This document shows, one piece after another, positions 29,719-42,003 of a DNA stretch of 64,000 nt (within the stretch, counting starts at the first letter, position 1; each line of letters begins with the position of its first letter). A program made the position numbers and the translations under genes. Source of the stretch: Petrosia ficiformis. Its lineage: Eukaryota > Porifera > Demospongiae > Haplosclerida > Petrosiidae. The DNA lies in the NCBI GenBank assembly GCA_947044365.1, contig OX345643.1, positions 6,744,501 to 6,808,500 on the forward strand. The letters are read 5' to 3'. The notes beneath the pieces are model-generated. The model searched no databases and was not told where the DNA came from. It saw only the letters and a program-made list of their open reading frames with translations.

Positions 29719-31412
29719 ATGACTGAAACACCAGCAGCAGCTATGAATATAGAAGAAGAAGCAGCAAGGAAAGAGAAAACAGTTAATTGTCCGACTGAAC
29801 AAGTGAACTATCACAAAGAAGTATTGCTAAAGGTACATGCCTTGAGAACTAATTGTAAACTATGTGATGTGACCCTACGTGTTGGAGATAGAGAAATACC
29901 GACACATAGGGCCATACTGGCTGCTGTCAGTTCATATTTTCAAGCTATGTTTACTCACGAATTGATAGAAAGTAGTCAAGATATTGTAGAAATTAAAGAT
30001 ATGGATGCCGACATTTTGTCGTCTCTTGTTGATTTCGCTTATTCTGGTGAGATTAATCTTACCATTGATAACGTTCAGGAGATCTTATCAGCTTCATCAC
30101 TTCTTCAAATAACGTATGTCCAAGAACAATGTTGTGCTTTCCTCATGAAACAATTGGATGTAAATAACTGTCTAGGCATAAAAACATTTGTTGAGGCTTC
30201 CAACAAGTTTCTATTGGTACTGAGTTTCTTAACAGTAGCTGGGAGAATGTAGCATCACTTATATCCAGTAATGACCTAAAGGTGAGTAAAGAAGAAGAAG
30301 TATATCTTGCTGTCATGGAGTGGGTGAAACAGGAACCCGAGGAAAGGACACAATATCTTCCTCAACTCATGAATCATATTCGATTACCAATGGTGTCTGT
30401 TCCTTTCCTGATGAATACAGTTGATACTGAATCATTGGTAAAATCCAGTCCTGAATCACGTGATATTGTTGATGAAGCAAAAAGGCACCATTTAATGCCA
30501 TCACAGCGGGATATTTGTTCAGACAACTTGAGATTTCAACCTCGTAAATCCACCATTGGCATGCTATATGCTGTTGGTGGGAAAGAATCTTCAGAGAGTA
30601 TAACCCGATCAGTTGAGGTTTATTGTACGTACAACAATGAATGGAAAGAAGCTACAGGTATGATAGTGAGAAGACAACAGCTTGGTGTCGGGGTACTAGA
30701 TGGAAAGGTTTATGCTGTCGGTGGTTCTGATGGCTCTTTACGATTGAGTAGTGTAGAGTGTTTTGATCCCGCTAGTAATTTTTGGTCATTTGTTGCTCCA
30801 ATGGGAACTTGTAGGTCTGGGGTTGGAGTTGGTGTGTTAGGTGGGGCTATGTGTGCAGCTGGTGGTTATGATGGCCGTTCGTGTCTCAATACTGTTGAAA
30901 GATTCGATCCTGATAAGAACCTTTGGAGTCCTATTGCACATATGAGTACCAGACGTAGTTTTCCTGGCGTTGCTGTTTATAATGATCGTTTGTATGTATT
31001 TGGAGGTAACGATGGCACATCGTTTTTGAATGTGGTCGAGAGTTATGATCCTCATATTAATCGGTGGTGTACCATCGCTCCTCTGAGTAAACCCAGAGCC
31101 GGAATAGGAGTTGCTGTATTGGGTCAACAAATATTTGTAGCTGGTGGAAATGACGGATCCTCTCGACTTGACTCTGTAGAATTCTTAGACATTAGAACTG
31201 GTAGATGGCAAAGTTCAGCTCACATGACCAGTGCTCGAGATGGTGTGTCTCTGTGTTCCATTGGGTGCAACCTTATAGCTGTAGGTGGTATCAATGGACC
31301 ATCTTATCTTCGTACTGCCGAAATATATCATCCTGTTTCTGATTCTTGGGAGACTGTAGCATCAATGCAGACATGTCGAGCAGCTGCAGGTATTGATGTC
31401 ATTCCTCTGTAA
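29719..31412 (+). CDS. BTB-BACK-Kelch protein, reading frame broken in BACK
   Basis: A BTB domain (CDVTLRVGDREIPTHRAILA, YFQAMFTHEL, LVDFAYSGEINL) and the start of BACK (LDVNNCLGIKTFVEASN) read from 29719. The frame then ends at 30250-30252. BACK resumes in another frame from about 30207 (FLNSSWENVASLISSNDLKV) and runs through YLAVMEWVKQEP and six Kelch repeats (each with AVGG/AAGG/VFGG and a later W) to the stop at 31412. About 20 BACK residues expected between the two parts are missing. KLHL proteins are substrate adaptors for CUL3 ubiquitin ligases; this one resembles the KLHL17/20 group. No normal intron explains the break: the only GT...AG span that restores the frame is 29 bases. A pseudogene, a local sequence deletion or an ultra-short intron are all possible. 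Confidence 0.85.
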
Positions 31413-31580
31413 TCTTCTCTATATAAACATTCTTGTAACTTGAGTGTATTTATGTTAGTCACTGATTCTGTACAAATATTATCATATAATCCTATCCAAT
31501 AATACACAGAAATGATACAGTACTCGCAATATTATACTTTTTTGTTATAAATATAACGATTAGAAATATATTATTATTTA

Positions 31581-34500
31581 CTAAAAAAATGTTTCTTTAT
31601 CATAAAGTATTTCCTTTCCTTCGTGAGTGTCTTCTTTCTCTCTTCTGTTCTCTGGTAATGGAAGAAGTGATTTTGAATTTCTTATAGCAACACGCTTGGC
31701 AAGTTCTTCTCTCAAATCAATAACTGGTTTATCAGGTATTAGTCCACTTCCTCGTTGAGAATTCATAGACCATCGAATACCCTCCTATGAGTCGTAACAC
31801 TGAAACATTTGTATGATTTCATAGCCTACTAACCTCTTTTCGTCTTTGTCGTTTAAGTTCTAACTGTTTAGTTTCGTGTATTTCTCTCTTTACTCTCTGA
31901 AGAGTAATGATAATTAATTATACGATTTGTTATTTTCTCTCACTTCAAAATCTCCCATAAATGTTGCAAATGCTCCGAAAAATTCATCTACTTGTGATTT
32001 TGGGTCTTCACTGAAAAAACTTGTGACATTACTAAATTCTGATTTCATATTTGTATAGAGTTTTACTAGATCTGATAATTGGGTTTCTGATTTTGACAGA
32101 AACGGCTGTCGATAGTTTTAAGGTGTTCATAGTGATGTGATAATTGCAAGAATAGATGGATTGATGGATAGATCTGGACAGATGGATGAATTAATTCATG
32201 ATTTGACTGATGGATTCATGAATGAATGAATGAATATCTAGATGGATGAATGGATGGATGAATGGATGGATGGATGGATGGATGGATGGATGGAATGGAC
32301 GAATGAAATAATACAGTATATATATATACAGGATACAGTCATGACTTCCACAAATTTATCAGAGGCATTTTTCTCGGGTAGAGATTTTATTTCATTTACT
32401 GCTTGTTTTATTTCCTAATAAAATAATTAAAGATAACTACATAATTACATCATTAAAAAAACATGTTATATGATAATTTCAGTGATCTTTGTGACAGTCA
32501 GTTCTTCCATTATCTGTTATATTAAATCACATACCGTTAAACCAGCTTTCAATTCACTAACTTCTAATTCCAGTGTTTCAGCTGATACTAGTACACAAAT
32601 AATAGTAAATAAAATAATAAATTGTATTACAAATCATTACCTCGAGCTGCGTTTTTCACTGATGATAATTCTGTTGTAAAATCCAAGGTATGGGGCAGCT
32701 TCTGTTCTGCAGTGCTCACCAAGAAATGCAGGAGTGATGATTTCTTGTCACTGGTTCGTAGATCCTTCAACTGATAAAATAAGACAGTTTGTGATTATTA
32801 TAATCTACATAATTATGCTATCCAAAGCTATTGATAATATTATCACTGACTTGTGTTAAGAATCGTATTTTGAAACCCTGAGCAGCTGTTGGATCTCTTG
32901 TACTACCCACATTTAAGTAGTTTCCAACATTTAGTACCAGCTGTATGAGGTATATATTAATGATCAGATATTATAACTGTATGTAATTCCATACCTCCAG
33001 AACCTTTTTCAACTTTCCACTATTTTGTAATGCTTGAGAGGCATCTATGATAGTCTTTAGATCCTGATGTATGTATGTGTAGGTAGATATAGGTAGGTAA
33101 CTTGGTATACATGTACATAACTATGTTTGTACATTCGTACATGTGTATGTATGTATGTAAGTATAAGTAAATGTGTATGTAATACTATGTACATAGGTAT
33201 GTATGTATGTAATAAAGTATGTATGTATGTATCATTATGTATAATATATATGTAAGTATAATATTATATGTATGTACATACATGTGTATTTATATATGTA
33301 TGTATATATAATTATGACGTATATGTGTTATGAACATATTGTATGTATATAGATTAGCTCACTGATTCTATTTCACTACATCGTTCAATGAAATGTAGTT
33401 TATATATCATAGCTCTTAAACGATCAGTATAATTTGGAATAGTACTCATCTTAAATATAATAATATAGTAATTACCAGTATAGTGGAGTCAATACACTTA
33501 CTTCACATGAGAACTGATCAGCTGGACTTAACACTGAGGGATCACTCAAATATCTTGTAAATCCTAAACACTGTAAAAGAGGATGATATTATCGTATCTA
33601 ACAATTATTGATTTGTGTACCTCTTTTTTGTCTGGAGCAAAAGATTCGAGTTGTCTTAGTCTTGGTTCTGATAAGATTTGAACATCACATGATAAAACAG
33701 CCTCTTTGATTTTATCATTGCTCATTTTAAGATGGCCAAGTAGAATTGCTTAAGGCAAGAATGCAATATATACCTCATTATTAAACAAGTGAACTCACAA
33801 ATGTTATATGCCTTTCTTGTGTCCAATATGGCAGGCTTCTGGTCTTTAGTCTTGGCTAATGATGTGTATATAACTAATAAAATGGTTTAGATGTAGTAGT
33901 ATCTACCTAGACCTTTGTTAGTTTTTATTGGAATTGTTGAAAACTGTTCCTCTAGTTCACAATACTCTAATGCATCTTCTAGTCCACTTAACTGTATGTA
34001 TGTATGTATGTAAGTATGTATGTATGTATGTATGTTTGTTTGTGTTCATACCTCTCTCCATATTGTTCCTTCCAATCCCTGTCCTTTAATCTTTTCCCAA
34101 TTTACTTTCTTCATTTTTGGACGAGAGGAGTCTTCTATTCCACCCACCGGAGGAATTGGAGGAGGAGGAGGAGGAGGAGGTGCAGGAATACCTCCAGTTT
34201 GGGGTGTAGGAGGAGGAGGAGGAGGAGGAACAAGAGACTTATCAGGAGTAGCTATATTGGTTGCATCTGTTAGGACATTACAGGATATGATAAGGAGAAT
34301 AACATCAATAGTTCTCACTTGGTGATATTACACTATAATATGCTTGTTTGTTTGTCTGAAGAGCTTCTGTTGGAGATGAGGTGTTACTTGATGTGGGAGA
34401 GATCATAAATGGATCAGACACAGGTATTGGAGGAAGTGGTTGGGATGTAATAGAATGTTTAGTTCGTCTAATGAATGGCTCATCTTCTGAAAAATACCAT

Positions 34501-35318
34501 TATTATAAGTATTTTACATTATATTCATACCTGTGATGTGTCTCTTGTGTTTTCTTTCTCCAGTTTCACTTTTTATATCTTCTCTTCTATTATGTTTGGT
34601 GCCATACAACACTTCATCAATATAGTCATCAACTTCTCTCCTTTCTTCTCCTCCTTTAATTATTTCCCTTCCTCTATCTCCTCTTACTCTTCGATCTCTC
34701 ATTCCCACCTCATCTCCTCTTTCTCTTACATGTCTCTCACTCTTCCTTCTGTGTTTACCATCATCAACAGTACAGTCTTCAAGAGAAACTTTATTTTTGT
34801 ACAACACGTGAGGCCTTTCAGAACCTACAAACATACATACAATATAGTATTTATTATGAGTGATATTGTGTTAGCTCATTTACTGATATGTGTAGCCAAT
34901 TTAGATGCAGCTAGACGATCAAATTCAGCCTGTGCTTCATCAGGTAGGAGCTGACAAATATAATGAAAGAGAACTGATTTCGTAGGATCTCCAATGGTTT
35001 TCAAAAGATTCTCTATGAATTCTGATAAATCTCTGAATAGATGAATGGATATTAAAATTGTATATAGGAATGGGAGCTGGGATTAGAATGGGAATGAAGT
35101 AAATATTATCTTACTTAGATTGTGAATAGCGTTTTATTTCTTTCATGACAGACTTTCGTTCTTCCTTCACTAGTACCTGTTCCATCTACGTATGTATGTA
35201 TGTATGTATGTATGTATGTATGTATGCATGCATGTATGTATGTATGTATGTATGTATGTATGTATGTATGCATGTATGTATGTATGTATGTATGTATGTA
35301 TGTATGCATGCATGTATG

Positions 35319-35380
<62 letters not shown>

Positions 35381-35398
35381 TGTATGTATGTATGTATG

Positions 35399-35432
<34 letters not shown>

Positions 35433-37635
35433 TGTATGTATGTATGTATGTATGCATGCATGCATGCATGCATGTATGTATGTATGTATGTTTTTATGTG
35501 CAAAACATTTACTTTGTCTTTAAAAGCTGAAGAGTGTTTCTTAGAGGTCTTGAGTTCAGCTCCTGTGGAAACAGATCCTTGAACTCCTCCAATTTCTCTC
35601 ATTAGGGAGGGAGAAGGTGGAGGATGAGGTGATACCAAGAGAGAAGGTCGAGGTCCACTCTCTTTGAGAAGACGAAGCGCATACGAATGAGTAGCTGTCC
35701 TGTTATGAAATAATAAAGGAATGGATATTATCATAATTTATATTTCAATTACCTAACATCTTTTCCATTGATCTCAAGTATATAATCACCAGAAGTGAGT
35801 CCTGCATTATCAGCTGGTGAAGCTCTATCTACTGATCTTACAAAGACAGGTGCATTACCACTGATTGAGAAACCGAACCCTCCTGTCCCTCGATCTATCA
35901 ACACTAGTCTAAAGTGATAAATGTGTTGAGTCAATGGCTATAAATAACGTAATATAGACCTTTTTTTCTCGTCTAATAAATCTGGTAGACTGCCTCGACC
36001 ATGCCTGGATATAAGTTACAAGGTATTGAAAGAAAAGATGGACAGATGAATAAATAAATGAATGAATTAAAAGAGGGATAGAGGATGGATAGATGAATTA
36101 ATGGATGGATAGATGAATTAATGGATGGATAGACCAATTAATTTTATGGATAGATGAATTAATGAATGGATAGATGAATTACTGAATGGATAGATGAATT
36201 ACTGGATGGATAGATGAAGATAGATGAATTAATGGGTGGATAGATGAATTAATGGATGGATAGATGAATTAATGGATAGATAGATGAATTAATGAATGGA
36301 CAGACACATTTAATATAAACCTGGTGTTTGTTCTTGCTGTAAGTGGAGAAGGATTCAATCCATAGTTAACTTTTGACAATGTTCCAGTCATAACTGGTTT
36401 ATATGATACAAGATAATCAAAACGAGCACGATGATGTCGAAGAAGAAGTTGTCTACAAAGTAATATATTTAAAATGTGAAATTAAGTTTGTTTTATCTAC
36501 CTGATGTCTTTAAGTATTCTTCTTTCAACATGTGTTTCTAGCAGCATGTCTAGTGATTCTCCTAAACTATCCACATCAAGAGTTTCATTATAGTTTTTAA
36601 GAACTGCTAGTAGTTGCATCTTTTTGAGGTAATCATCTCGAAAGTAGTAGTTTATCTGAATATGAAATGTAATGATTGTTTAGTTAATGTAACTGTTTTC
36701 ATCTCAAGAGATAGAAAGATGTCAGGATATAGTATTGTAAGAGATGTATTGTGGATCTGCAGCATTCGATTAAAGACTTCAAACTAAGATGCTTTTTGCA
36801 GACTCACACAAATGTCACATATACAGGCGTTATACTCACTCTCTGCCTTGTAGTATTTGCAATAGAATAGCAGATACAGCAGAGTATTCTAGCAAACTCA
36901 CATACATGAGTATTTTATAACTATCTCACTTTCTAGTATTATTATAAATGCAAGTTCTTTCTAAAACCAAAACCTTATCATTGAAATGTTTTGATTTATC
37001 AACACTCTTAGATCCTGCTCTTCTTTTAACAGGCGCAGTCTCATTTTGCAAACCTCCGCGTACAACAACAAGATTAAGAATATCTCCACTGTCACTCAGT
37101 AGTTGGAGTGTTTCAGATTTGGAAGAATAACGAACATTCACACCATTAATCTCTAACAGTAGATCACCCGATCTAACTCCGGCATACCATCCAGAGCTAT
37201 CAAAATCCACAGACCGGATATAGACTGGATAATCTCCTCTTAGAATTATCCCAAAACCTCCTGTTTCAATATTCCGAGGGATTTCAAAACAAGAAACTTT
37301 AGATCTTACAATTAGAGTAGGAGGTACCTAAGGAAAGTTTTCACAATCTTTTAAAACATCAAATTCAATTTGTTTATATACCTTTTGAGCAATTTGAGCT
37401 CTCTCAATAACATCATTAACACTCCACTCTCTAACATCCTCTCCATCCACTTCTACCAACACATCACCAACCTGTGAGGGGAAGAAATGAATGCAGACAT
37501 TTTGCCTGTCATGAACGAGACCTGTAATCCAGCCTGTTGTGCGCTTCCTCCTTCCTCTGTCCACGATACAACACAAGGTGAACCACGGGAGAGAGTAAAC
37601 CCAACTGTCTCAGGCCAGCCTTCATTGGTGGACAT
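31581..37635 (-). CDS. Delphilin-like formin with PDZ and harmonin-like domains
   Basis: About twenty exons on the minus strand. It opens MSTNEGWPETVGFTLSRGS, which matches the start of the first delphilin PDZ; an upstream in-frame ATG at 37686 is an alternative start. PDZ1 (37635-37521 and 37471-37382) is followed by PDZ2 (in 37330-36977, TGGFGIILRGDYPVYIRSVD). Then come a harmonin-N-like helical domain (about 36657-36502) and PDZ3 (about 35909-35751, GGFGFSISGNAPVFVRSVD). A second helical domain (about 35035-34889) precedes a proline-rich FH1 (PPPPPPPTPQTGG, about 34240-34150). FH2 runs from MKKVNWEKIKGQGLEGTIW through LLGHLKMSNDKIKEAV, LVLNVGNYLNVGS and a basic tail near 31700. Delphilin links glutamate-receptor-type PDZ ligands to actin nucleation in vertebrates; the role here is inferred. 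Short exon borders are approximate. Confidence 0.87.
35190..35495. repeat. TATG array with TGCATGCATG markers
   Basis: A TATG array in a delphilin-like intron holds GCATGCATG interruptions at its start, middle and end. Confidence 0.92.
36040..36305. repeat. 20-bp minisatellite (GGATGGATAGATGAATTAAT)
   Basis: About twelve imperfect copies of a 20-base unit lie in an intron of the delphilin-like gene. Confidence 0.85.
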
Positions 37636-37863
37636 AATTTTCAAACTCAACCAGCCCCACCTAATTATTGATTGCTGAGTAAGCAAAACAGGATAGTCAA
37701 GTTTGATATTGTACCAAGAAAATTAACATTTTATAAAGCATTTAGTTTTCATCTTCACAGAAACAACAGTAGCAATATAATCTATCTAGTTGAATTTTTA
37801 AGTAGAGTTCAGTGTTATTTTTATGTTTACGAACACAAAGACAATAAAAAACTTATAGATTAT

Positions 37864-38277
37864 TTAAGCATCATCTCTGGTATCATAACAACAAAGACAT
37901 AACATAACACACCCCAAAATACACAGTATATAGGGCCATATTAAACACCATATCAAAATCAGCAACAGACACCGTAAAAACCCAGTCCCTTTGCAGTTGT
38001 ACCATTCATGTGAGTTAGCCTCCCTATATCCAGTCCAAAAAGTATCGCGATAGAAACAGAAATGATAAGTATTTTTAGGATGACAGCAATCCTTGTCTCT
38101 ATATCTCCACCAGTGTGGATTACTCATGTATGTTGGCTCAGCAACATGACCTGACATCCTCCAATGAAGATTATCATAACTATCGTAAGAATTATAAGTC
38201 AAAGAACCAGTAGGAGATATCCTACCAGCTTTAGCTAAAGAGAGATATGTATGTATGTATGTATGTATGTATGCATG

Positions 38278-38309
<32 letters not shown>

Positions 38310-38961
38310 TGTATGTATGTATGTATGTATGTATGTATGTATGTATGTATGTATGTATGTACTTACGTACATACGTATGTACGTATGTATGTAAATATAC
38401 ATATACGTATGTATGTAACTATGTACGTATATATGTACGTATGTCAGTCTGTCTTATTACCTTCAACTGGATTATCAGGATTAATATTGTTAATCTTTGG
38501 TAATGGAGCTATATCAGGTTGAAGATGTCTATTAGCTTGATCATATTCAGGAGGTAAGGAGACACTCATAATACTTAATTGTGCCTCTAAACCACCTGGA
38601 GAGGAGATAATGGAAATATGATTTTAACTACAGGTATATAATAATTATAACTAACGTTTGCCTAATGCTGGAGAAAGAGGTGTTTCTCTTCCTATAGTAT
38701 AACTATCAACAACATCTACTATAGTATCTTGTGATTCTATCTATTGAAAATGAATTTACTATATAATAAGCCACATTTGATAACTATTCTTCTCATATCA
38801 TACTTGTCCTGTTATTCTATATCTCCCTTCCTCTGTTTGGTATATATTAAAATGTTCAATGAGTCCTTCTTCAACACTTTCAACAGGAAATCTATAATAA
38901 TAATGTTCTAGATCACTATAGTAACGTTAGCACAGTAATGTATGTTTGACAAGTAACTACG

Positions 38962-38995
<34 letters not shown>

Positions 38996-39163
38996 TGTAT
39001 GTATGTATGTATATATGTATGTATGTATGTATGGATGGATGTATGCATGTATGTATGCATGTATGTATGCATGTTGTATATATGTATGTATGTATGTATG
39101 TATATATGTATGTATGTATGTATATATGTATGTATGTATAATGTATGTATGTATGTATGTATG

Positions 39164-39197
<34 letters not shown>

Positions 39198-39820
39198 TGT
39201 ATGTATGGATGGATGTATGCATGTATGTATGCATGTATGTATGCATGTTGTATATATGTATATATGTATGTATGTATATATGTATGTATGTATGTATATA
39301 TGTATATATGTATGTATGTATGTATGTATGTAATATATTATTTGTATCTATGTACATATGACTATATATGTGAATGTTTATACACAAGTATGTATCTTTG
39401 TACTTATACTATTAATTATGTGTGTATACGAATTATGTATATTATTATAATAATACAATTATATTGTATATTATATATAGGACTACAGGTTTATATATGC
39501 ATACAAGATGAATTTCCCGTCTGAAGATATGTGTCTCTAAAATCATAATTTTAACACTAGTATAAAAAAATTATAACACATAATCAATATATACAAACCT
39601 AGCTGAGAGGACATAATGATCTTTTGTTTTATACACAATAAAGACATTAAATTTCCCACATGACTGGAGTACAGTTGTACCAGCCTCTTCACTCAGTTCA
39701 CCTAGATACCATCTGTAGAAGACAAACAGCATTGTATAAATAATTACAAGAATATGGTAGATATACTCACCCTTGTTTTGTAAGAGTCTTCTCTATCTCA
39801 TCTTCCTCTACATCTACCAT
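37864..39820 (-). CDS. SH2-like, C-terminally membrane-anchored protein, copy A
   Basis: Six exons give 280 residues: 39820-39771, 39712-39599, 38891-38804, 38740-38656, 38595-38461 and 38234-37864. Residues 17-98 follow the SH2 pattern: [11 protein letters not shown] (WxxGxxxRxxA), [24 protein letters not shown], and TIVDVVDSY in place of LxxLVxHY. At the FLVR position the sequence is KFNVF, so the phosphate-binding arginine is Phe41. A Pro/Tyr linker ([20 protein letters not shown]) follows. Then comes a Trp/Tyr/Cys-rich module ([36 protein letters not shown]) and a long Cys-rich hydrophobic end ([20 protein letters not shown]). I know no described family with this architecture. There is no signal peptide, so the SH2-like part is probably cytosolic. 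Confidence 0.8.
38250..38440. repeat. TATG array in copy A, intron 5
   Basis: A TATG array lies directly after the acceptor of exon 6 of SH2-like copy A. An equivalent but diverged array stands at the same place in copy B (40400-40640), so the array predates the duplication. Confidence 0.9.
38960..39340. repeat. TATG array in copy A, intron 2, with internal duplication
   Basis: Two blocks with GTATGGATGGATGTATGCAT and three GTATGCATGTATGTATGCAT-like marks recur about 190 bases apart. Copy B lacks this array and has a MITE and unique DNA in the same intron. Confidence 0.9.
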
Positions 39821-40020
39821 TATATCGATATATTGCTAGCTAGATGAAGGGCTATATAAGGCTACATCTTCATACTTAAACTTTGGCCTCTAATGCTATA
39901 TAGCAATGCTCACAGCCCCACACTATCATATATAGCTAATTACATAGTCAACGTTTATTTTTAAAAATAGACAAACACAGAGACAATAAATCATAATTTA
40001 AAAAAAATGTAAAGAAACAT

Positions 40021-41888
40021 TTAGTCATCATCTTCATAACAACAACAGAAGAAACATAACATAAAACATCCCCAAATACACAGAGCAACACAAGCACATG
40101 GCCATATTAAACACCACATCCAAATAAGCAACAGACATCGTAAAAATCCTGTCTCTTTGCAGTTGTACCATTTGTGTGAATTTGCTTCTCTATATCCAGT
40201 CCAAAAAGTATCGCGATAGAAACAGAAATGACAAGTATTTTTAGGATGACAGCAATTCTTGTCTCTATATCTCCACCAGTGTGGATTACTCATGTATGTT
40301 GGCTCAGGAACACGACCCCATCCATAAGAATTATCACTATCATAACGATTATAAGTCAAAGAACCAGTAGGAGATATCCTACCAGCTTTAGCTAAAAAGA
40401 GAAATATGTATGTATGTATATGTATGTGTGTATGTATGTACATATGTATGTATGTACATATGTATATATGTACATATGTGTATGTATATACATATGTATG
40501 TATGTATGTACATATGTATGTACATATGTTGTATATATGTATGTATATGTATGTATGTATGTATGTATGTATACATGTATGTATGTATGAATGTATGTAT
40601 GTAACTATGTATGTTGTATATATGTATGTCATATATGTCAGTCTGTCTTATTACCTTCAACTGGATTATCAGGATTAATATTGTTAATCTTTGGTAATGG
40701 AGCTATATCAGGTTGAAGATGTCTATTAGCTTGATCATATTCAGGAGGGAAGGAGACACTCATAATACTTAATTGTGCCTCTAAACCACCTGGAGAGGAG
40801 ATAATGGAAATATGATTTTAACTACAGGTATATAATAATTATAACTAACGTTTGCCTAATGCTGGAGAAAGAGGTGTTTCTCTTCCTATAGTATAACTAT
40901 CAACAACATCTACTATAGTATCTTGTGATTCTATCTATTGAAAATGAATTTACTATACAATAAACCACATTTGATAACTATTCTTCTCATATCATACTTG
41001 TCCTGTTATTCTATATCTCCCTTCCTCTGTTTGGTATATATTAAAATGTTCAATGAGTCCTTCTTCTACACCTTCAACAGGAAATCTATAATAATATTAA
41101 TTTGCATATTATAATAACTATATTTATATATAGTTTTACTATAATGATGTTAGCACAGTCATGTAACTATGTATGTAACTATGTATATATCTATGTATGA
41201 CTATGTATGACTATGTATGTCAATGTTTATATGTAACTATGCAACTATGTACTTATTCAAGCAAGGGTGTGCATACCAAGTTATGTATGTGTGAATATCA
41301 TATGTGTGGGTTTATATAGAGGTGGAAGAAGAATCCGGGAATTCCCCTCTAAAGGATAATTTTAACTAGTATATAACACATAATCTAGACAGTGTACAAT
41401 ATTTGATGTGAGTTTTGGCTGGCCATGATAGCCAACCAAAGTGATATTTGATTGGCCATTTTTTAAATTGCTTGGACATGTGACTACTTGTACAATATGC
41501 ATACATGAATATGTTACAAATTATTAGTGACATTATAATTTCTAATCAACCCAATTGACCGGTTAAAATGACCGACCTTATGCACATTTGAACAGTCATT
41601 CTTATTAACCGCTTGGAAAATGGCTGATGGCCGACTGTAATATTGTACACTGCTATATATACAAACCTAGCTGAGAGGACATAATGATCTTTTGTTTTAT
41701 ACACAATAAAGACATTAAATTTCCCACATGACTGGAGTACAGTTGTACCAGCCTCTTCACTCAGTTCACCTAGATACCATCTGTAGAAGACCAACAGCAT
41801 TGTATAAATAATTACAAGAATATGGTAGATATACTCACCCTTGTTTTCTAAGAGTCTTCTCTGTCTCGTCTTCTTCTATATCCACCAT
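40021..41888 (-). CDS. SH2-like, C-terminally membrane-anchored protein, copy B
   Basis: The tandem paralogue of copy A has the same six-exon structure and the same 280-residue length: 41888-41839, 41780-41667, 41085-40998, 40934-40850, 40789-40655 and 40391-40021. Exons 2 and 4 are base-for-base identical to copy A, and introns 1, 3 and 4 differ by only a few bases. Exon 1 and the ends of exon 6 differ much more. The FLVR arginine is Phe41 here too (KFNVF). The C-terminal module ([20 protein letters not shown], residues 192-211) is followed by a hydrophobic Cys-rich stretch at about 240-275 (LRCLLLIWMWCLIWPCACVA) and an acidic end CCCYEDDD. The cysteines could be palmitoylated. It starts 115 bases from VPS35L, head-to-head. 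Confidence 0.8.
40400..40640. repeat. TATG/TACATATG array in copy B, intron 5
   Basis: This is the counterpart of the copy A array, with a different internal order (frequent GTACATATGTAT). It shows that the repeat has evolved faster than the flanking exons. Confidence 0.9.
41390..41652. mobile_element. MITE (263 bp) in intron 2 of SH2-like copy B
   Basis: It begins CAGTGTACAATATT and ends AATATTGTACACTG, a perfect 14-base inverted repeat. The sequence around it aligns to copy A (CATAATC ... ATATATACAAACCTAG), where the element is absent, so copy A is a paralogous empty site. A clean target duplication is not visible. The CAG terminus suggests a hAT-type origin; no ORF is present. Confidence 0.78.
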
Positions 41889-42003
41889 TACAAACCTCAG
41901 AGACTTGGTGCACACTATACTATATACTAGGTGGTTTAAAGGGAGGGGCTAATTAAATAATGTTTAACCCCTTTAGGACTGTCACATGATCAGATTATTC
42001 AAA
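41889..42003. promoter_or_regulatory. Divergent promoter region, SH2-like copy B / VPS35L
   Basis: 115 bases between divergent start codons. The strip contains GGTGGTTTAAAGGGAGGGGC and GTCACATGAT, the latter an E-box-like CACATG core that is also common elsewhere in the window. The regulatory role is inferred from position. Confidence 0.5.

Noticed and set aside
29719..31412. A 29-base intron at 30198-30226 restoring the Kelch frame
   Set aside because: It would give one frame but is shorter than any intron seen in this window, and the resulting BACK domain would lose still more conserved residues. Kept only as an open alternative.
34004..34325. Plus-strand ORFs with Gly- and Arg-rich runs
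   Set aside because: They are the antisense of the proline-rich FH1 exon of the minus-strand formin.
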